Positions 1 through 6,800 of a stretch of 11,169 nt of DNA are shown here, in pieces. Both the position numbers and the translations under genes were made by a program. Location of the stretch: assembly GCA_946803715.1 (NCBI GenBank), contig CAMPET010000098.1:197724-208892 (forward strand). The letters are read 5' to 3'. Below the pieces are notes generated by a model that saw only the letters and a program-made list of their open reading frames with translations, was not told the origin of the DNA and ran no database searches. This DNA comes from Beroe ovata. Its lineage: Eukaryota > Ctenophora > Nuda > Beroida > Beroidae. Position 1 is the stretch's first letter, and every line of letters begins with the position of its first letter.

Positions 1-1123
1 TTGGAGCTTCCTCTACTGGGACTGTATCTGTGGTCTTCTCAGGTTTTTCTGTGACCAAAGCTTCAGTTTTGACTTCCTCTGGTGTGACAATCGTCTCAGC
101 AACATCAGTTGGCACTTCAGGTTCTGCCATAATTTCAGTCTTGGGTTCCTCTGGTGCAGCAACCGTCTCAGCAACATCAGTTGGCACTTCAGGTTCAGCC
201 ACAACTTCTGTGCTTGGAGCTTCTTCAACTGGCGCTGTTTCTGTGTCCTTAGCAGGTTCCTCTGCGGCCACAGTTTCAGCCACAGCTTCAGTCTTGACTC
301 CCTCTGGTGCTGCAACTGTCTCTGCAACTTCAGTTTGCACTCCTGTGTTTTCACTGTTGACAGGAGCCGCTACAATCTGAGGTTTGACGTCAACTTTTGC
401 TGATGTTTCACTTTTTGCTGGTTTCTGATTTTCTGCCTTCTCAACAGCCCGACTCCCAGATTTCTGGGACTGAAGCATCTTGATTTTATCTTTGACTGAC
501 ATATTTTCAGACTCTTCCACAGGTTTGCTCGTTTCTGGTTTGGTAGAAGTTGTCTTCGACTCCTCATGTCTCTTAGCCCAGGGTACTGCAGTCGGCTTTT
601 CATGAGACTTAACCCAAGGCGCTTCTGTCTTTTCCTTGGATTTAAGCCATGGTGGATCGACTTTATCCTTTGGTTTAGCCCGGGGAGCGTCTTTCTTTTC
701 TTGTGACTTTACCCATGAAGGTTGTGACTTCTCAGTTGACTTTGGTTCAAACAAATTCTTCTTAGCGCTAGTGTTTCCTGTATCTTTACCACCCTGAAGT
801 CGCTTGATTTTGTCCTCTATTGAAGTCTTCTCTTCTTCATTCTTGACTGGAGGTTTTTCTCCCGCTGTTGTCGGTACTTTATCTTTCTCAAGAGGCTGGG
901 GTTTTTGGTCTGTTTTTACTGGGATACAATTTTCTGCTTTGGCTGGCTCTGGTTTATCTTCCTTGGGTTTGGGGGTTGGAAGGGGCAAGGTTTTTGACAA
1001 TTGTTTTCCTGCCTCAGTACTCTGACTATCTGAGTCTAGTTTCACCTTTTTAGGATCACCTTGTGGGTCGGTGGTGGCGTTGTTAGACTCAGCAGGAGCT
1101 GTTGCAACGCCATCTTTCGGAGG
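1..1123 (-). CDS. PEVK-like repetitive tail of the kinase protein (partial, continues beyond window)
   Basis: The frame stays open for 374 codons from 1123 to 1 with no stop and runs off the window. Composition is dominated by Pro, Glu, Val, Lys, Ala, Thr and Ser, so the region is predicted disordered, like elastic or linker segments of titin-family proteins. From N to C it holds: a Lys/Pro-rich linker, a short motif EDKIKRLQ (genomic 794-820), four or five degenerate PxWxKSxEK units (about 558-729), a second copy KDKIKMLQ (470-496), then an Ala/Glu/Pro-rich block including two adjacent 24-residue repeats (56-199). Protein-level periodicity keeps all minus frames nearly free of stops, which creates spurious long ORFs in other frames. 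Function unknown; elastic spacer or actin/SH3 scaffold are guesses. Confidence 0.85.
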
Positions 1124-3827
1124 GAGGACTTTCAGCTGGACGGATGCTGCCCCTCTACCCAGTTTATTCCTGGCTTTGATAGTGTAGTTACCAGCGTCAG
1201 CTTGTTTCACCTGGGTGATCTTGAGAGTAGCATAACACATATCCTCGATTTGCCTGAAAATGTTGTATAGATGCTCTTAATCGATGGTAAATTCAGAGAC
1301 AAAATTACCGAAATTACCAAAATTAACAAAATTCAAAGACAAAATTACCATATCCGACGTACGAGCTAGTAATTCGTGATGGACAATACGATCTCTACTA
1401 CTCACGAGAATCGGTTCTTCTTGGCAATGTCTTTCTTCTGCTTGTGTTCCCATACGACGGTCGGTTTCGGCTCAGAAACCAAGTCCGCCGTTATTTCCAC
1501 TGTCTCCCCTTCCGCCACTACGAATTCCCGCTGGTTGAAGGAGACGCTCGGAGCTGAAGTTAGGAAAATAGTAAGTAGAAGTATATCAGTGTGGAAAGGG
1601 CAATGTCACATTTATTACTTCAATAGGCATATGCGATAAAGATAGATGGATGTCGAGACGAAATCAAAAATGGATAGTGAACATTTCATGTCACCTTCTA
1701 AAAATAGCAACGCCTTCTCAAGTAAAAGATGTTACAAATAAAGCGATAAAAGTAAAATGTCAAAACTTTCCAGTGTCATGTCGATCAAAGTGGCAAGCGG
1801 ACTTATGCCAGATCAAACAGCCGATGATGACTACAGTCTTAATTTCACTGCTTCTTCACTCCTAAACTATACTCTTCTTTTATACTATAAACTATAACTC
1901 TCTTTGAAGAAACAACTGTCCTTAGATACTCTACTGCTACATATTGATAGAATTGTGGGTAGAATGGTCACCAAAACTCCATGTCTTTAACTTCTCTACT
2001 TTACTGGTGTGCAAGGTCTTGGGCATCAATCTGTGTGATTGTGAGGGTCAATAACTGAATTATTCCATTCTTCTTCTTCACTCTTCTCACGTCACTTCAT
2101 TCGTTTTCAATCTTCCACACATCACGTAGTCACACATTTTCTACCATCTGCACACCACGCCGCCCAACACTTGCAATCACGCCTCATCGCATATTTCACA
2201 GCTAGATTACACTTATAGTTATATCATTGTATCGGAATAACTCACTTCTCGATATATATTTCGCACTATACTATTCCCAGTAATACTCGTTACCATACCT
2301 GTCGGTGCTAGAGTGATGAGCTCGATGGTGGCGGTTGCTGTAGCACCAGAGGGATTTGAGCAGGCTATCGTGTAGTTGCCTTCATCCTTTGTGCTGAACC
2401 GAGACACAATCAGAATGCTCTGTGTCTCGGAGTCTATCACACTGCAAAGGAAGACTGAGGTTGTAACTATATCACGATTGGGTCAGTTTGAATTGTAAGT
2501 ACCTACCCATCCACTATATCACGTATATCACCGTATTAGTGATGCTCTACCTGAAAACACAGAACATTACCTGAACTTATCTTTGTCTGCCACTAGTAGG
2601 GTCCCATCCTTGCTCCACGCACAGGTAGGTTTAACAGAGACCAGGTGGGCCGTGATACTGATACTATCCCCCTCAGCAACCATCAACTTCCTGTGGTCCA
2701 TCGCAACAGAGGGGGGCGCCAGGTTGGCGTTGTGTCTCTGTGAGATGTTTTCATCATCAAGTGTGAGATGTGAGATGTGATCATCATAAAGATAAGCTTG
2801 TGGTATAGGGCACAGTGTATCTGTGACTGTGGTGCTATGAACATTGAACAGATGTGCAGAACAAATCATACCTTCAGTCCGAGAAGAGAGTTAAACATCC
2901 TGGCGGACTGGATGGTTTTCTGAACTGCCTGGTGAATAATTAGATACAGTCGGTAAGATACACGATTTGGATGAGAATTTCGTGTCTCTGTTGAAGTGGA
3001 CACTAACCCGCCATTTCCTCTGGGCAAGGAACCTCTTCAGTTTCTGGTGCTCGATGGCGTTCTGGTTTTTACTCCGGTTGATAATCCAGTTGTGGTTCAG
3101 ACACGCTTTCGCTGACATTCGGTCTCTGCGATGAGACAGGATGGTGGTTTGAACCATGCTATGAAAACCATCTTCTACAAGTACAAGATTCACTGGTTTG
3201 TTGAACAATGAACGTCTGGAAACTCACGAAGATTTGATTAGAAGCAGGTTTTTGATGAGGTCCTTGCAATCCTCACTGATGTTGGCGAATTCCTCCTCGT
3301 AGAACTCGTAGGTACACGTTGAGATGTTTGCATAGGTCTCGTTATCGTCATCGCCCATGAAGGGGGAATAACCACTCACCATGATGTAGATAATGACTCC
3401 CACTGACCACATGTCCGAGTATGCTCCCAGGGGGTCCAGCGATATCACCTCGGGAGCTGGAGGGAGAGGGTTAGGGGAGGGGGTTAGGAGGGGTGATCGG
3501 GGAGAGATGGGGCTAGTGTTTCATCGGCGCCACGGAGAAAGGGGGACGCGCGAGACTATAGTTGAGTGGGAGTGAAAGGTTGCTGTAGCAACGTGATAAA
3601 CATTCTGCCGTGTATGCTAATTATCTCTACACTTACGCACAAACTCTGGAGTTCCCTGCATACAAATGACACGCTTGTTGAGTCTCTTTGACAAGCCAAA
3701 ATCCACAACCTTGATGACATCCGAGTCCACCGCACTTAGCATCAGATTCTCGGGCTGAAATACGGGTAATTTGGACTGTTATTTAGGGAGTGAACTGCGT
3801 AGTTTACTCCATAGTATCCGCCATAGT

Positions 3828-3872
<45 letters not shown>

Positions 3873-6800
3873 CACGAATACATGACACATTGTATGCAGA
3901 GTTATACTCGAATAATTGTGATTGATAGTAGTGGGAAGCCGTACTCGGAGAGCGAGTTCTAAGGAATGTTTGCGTTCCTCAATCTATCTCTCTTGACAAC
4001 ACTACGAGTGTCACTCTCTTGACAACACCGGGTTGAGATATTTTAAAGGAGCTCCCATACACTCCTAAGTAGCCAACCTTTAGATCGAGATGGGCAATGT
4101 TCAGGCCGTGTAGATGGTCGAGCGCCTCCAAGACCTGTTTGGTGTAGCTCGCTGCCTGACCCTCTGATACATGGTCTTCGTTAGCGATCTTCTCAAACAG
4201 CTCTCCTCCACCGATCCTGAGAGAGATTGTGGTGTCACTCTCTGTGGTGTCACTCTCTGTGTTTTCACTCTCTGTGATCTCGCTCTCTGTGATCTCGCTC
4301 CGTCACTGTGGTGTCTGTGTGTGTTATGGGTGACGGGTTGTCTGCAGTGTGTTTGGAAAACCAGCTGATCTATCAGTGGTTATCAGTGCATCATATCGGT
4401 GAGTATAATAATGGGAATAAATCTAGTACTAAGTTGATCATACTGAACTTGGAGGGTTTCTGATCCAGTCAGACGATCATCCACTTCCCCTCCTTCTCCT
4501 CCAGACGAGATATTGTGGGAAAAAACACACACGTGCAGCACCCTGTCAGTCTTATCATGAAACTCAATCCAGCATTAGGTCATTTTCTACAAGTCGACTG
4601 TCCCCTATCTCTCTCACACAGTCTTGCTCTCTCTCTCTGACTCTACTACATACTCGAGAATTAAATAATTAAACTAGAGTCAGATTTCAATTACACGTTT
4701 CCGGAGCCACTTTTGCCCTGATTGAGTCACGAGGCCAGACGTCACGGGTCACGTGACTTCTCCCGGCCAATGAGATTGTTCACATTGTGATACGGAATCA
4801 TATGTCATTAACAACGAATCAAAGCAAATCATGGTAAAGTTGACATTGTAATAAATACTCTGAACAACCCCATATACGTCACTTCCTGCCTTACGAATTT
4901 TCTCAGCGTTTCCGCACGTGCTGATAATACACACACGCTTGTTATAATCAGTGCAAATTGTTCGTCATGAAGCTGCTTTATCAGTCGGGGGAGGAGTATC
5001 TATACCAGCCGCCGCCCCCAGCCCCTCCCCTCCCATCCACCATCTCGCCTGAACACGAAATCTACAGCCCGCCGACAACCGCCCACCAGTCACCGCCCAC
5101 CTCAGTTCCTCAGTCTAACCCCGGGGTGTTCACCTTCGACCTGTACGACCCGGCGTTCTTCAATCATGGATACCCATCCGGTGTGTGCGTGCCCCCGTGC
5201 AGCACACCATTCACCCCAATGACGCCCTCCACACCATTCACCCCCATCACCCCGGGAGCGGATGTCCCTGACTCCCCTTTTGATGTGTACACGAGTTACA
5301 ACGCCTATTCTGACTACGACACGTCCCTGCATTCCACAGCAGCCACAGTCGAACTACCAGGGTGAGTTTCCGATATTCTAGATGTCGTTGAGATGATTTT
5401 AGAGGTGTTTAAGTTTGATATAGAGTTGTTGTTATGTTGAGAGATCATCTAAAGAGAGAGAGGTATTGTGATCGTTGTCATTATCGGCTACTGCCAGTCA
5501 CCAGCACATTGGGTAGAACAACATAGACACGGGTTAACACGTCGCTCAACTCAAGAGATCAGATGATATTTGCAGGGCTTAACATCATACAGCTGGTAAA
5601 AAGAGACGCACATAATGTATGTGGAGGGCTGCTTAAAATTACCTATCAACAACCTTGTTGTATTAACCTCACTGTGACTGACTGTGTGTAAGTGGGCGTC
5701 GCTGTTTATTCAAATCGGAATGCTTGCGTCCTAGGTCTATTACGTGATAGGTATAGGAGGAATCTTAGAGAGAAATGGTGTTTGGGTCATTGCTCTGGTG
5801 TAATAACTAGAGGGACAGGGAAAAGAGAGTTGGAGAGTTTTTCATACCTCATGTGTTTAACAACCTCTCTTTCAGACCTACTGCATGTCCGACCACAGAC
5901 CCTCACCCACACAATATGATGTATCCCTCCTCTATCGACCACAACTACGACCCCTCCCCATCGACTGTCGACCCCTCATCCCAGTATCCCGAGACACCCC
6001 TACCCCCGTTCCCGCAGCCACCACACTTCTTCCCTCCTGAGTTCAGCAGCTGCGGAGAACCCACCTCGTCCCATTTCACCGACCCCGGGATGCCCCGCTA
6101 CAACTCCGTCATGATGCCCACCTACTCAACTCCTGCCACCGCCTATCCACCGAGTGGAGGAATTAACGACCCGGCACATGATCTGATTATGAAGGGGGAG
6201 GACGCGTACAAGAGACAGGACTACGAGGCAGTTCTTCAGATCTTGTGTTCTCACATATTCGACAAGTCGCACCACGAGCAGCTACAGCATCTGTGGTTAG
6301 CGGCAGTGTATGCACGGGAATCGGCTGTGAAGCGGAAGAAACTGACGGCCGTGGACCGGTATCGGCTGAGGAAGAGGAATCCCTTCCCCACGAGCATATG
6401 GGAGGGAGAGAAGACGATCTACTGTCTGAAGAAAAGTGCGAGGGACGAACTGACAAGCTTCTTCGATAGGAACAACTATCCGACCCCCAGTGAGAAGAAA
6501 CAGTTGGCAGTGTCCTGTGGACTGACATATGTGCAGATCTCAAACTGGTTCAAGAATAAGAGAATGCGAGTGAAGGAGAGCAGTAGGAATCGGTGAAGCG
6601 TGATTTGTTTTTGGTAGCCTTTTAAATGATTTTCAACTGTAATTAGGGAGTAGTTTTCAATTTGTTTGTGGTATTAAAGTTTTGAAGATTTGTAAAATAT
6701 ATTTCCTGTTCAATGCGACACAACATTTAGCCAATTCCGTCAAGTTTGGTATTTATATCTCACGCCTCAATGGACGTTGTCACAGGATGTTCGTTGACAG

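Noticed and set aside
56-345. CRISPR-like array
   Set aside because: Repeats are contiguous, codon-periodic and coding, without unique spacers; the genome is eukaryotic.
13-380. Long ORFs on both strands (113 aa minus, 116 aa plus) in the left edge
   Set aside because: They are alternative frames of the repetitive kinase tail. The spliced, Ig-linked frame through exon 1253-1 is the coding one; repeat periodicity keeps the others stop-free.
2329-2345. RFX-like GTTGCTGTAGCACC in Ig1 exon 10
   Set aside because: It is coding sequence for Gly-Ala-Thr-Ala-Thr codons and imperfect, so chance is the simpler explanation.
3008-3208. Reading the kinase C-terminal frame straight through 3125 upstream and 3008 downstream as one exon
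   Set aside because: Intron sequence lies on both sides (GTGAGT at 3227, AG at 3126, GTTAGT at 3007). Only the spliced version restores the KSSDRMSAKACLNHNWI and calmodulin-helix patterns.
4171-4368. 65-aa Cys/Leu-rich plus-strand ORF
   Set aside because: It arises from the 15-bp tandem repeat plus the antisense of kinase exon 4.
4440-4520. Possible extra exon (minus strand frame LEEKEGKWMIV, or plus-strand acceptor after CTCCTTCTCCTCCAG)
   Set aside because: The minus frame stops at once and would break the matched phase between exons 3 and 4. The plus acceptor has no supporting 5' exon visible.
5102-5332. 76-aa minus-strand ORF opposite SIX exon 1
   Set aside because: It is a shadow of the Pro-rich coding exon; composition is explained by the complementary GC-rich codons.
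6187-6543. 118-aa minus-strand ORF opposite SIX exon 2
   Set aside because: It is an exact antisense shadow of the SIX/homeodomain coding frame with no domain of its own and no kinase-phase splice sites.
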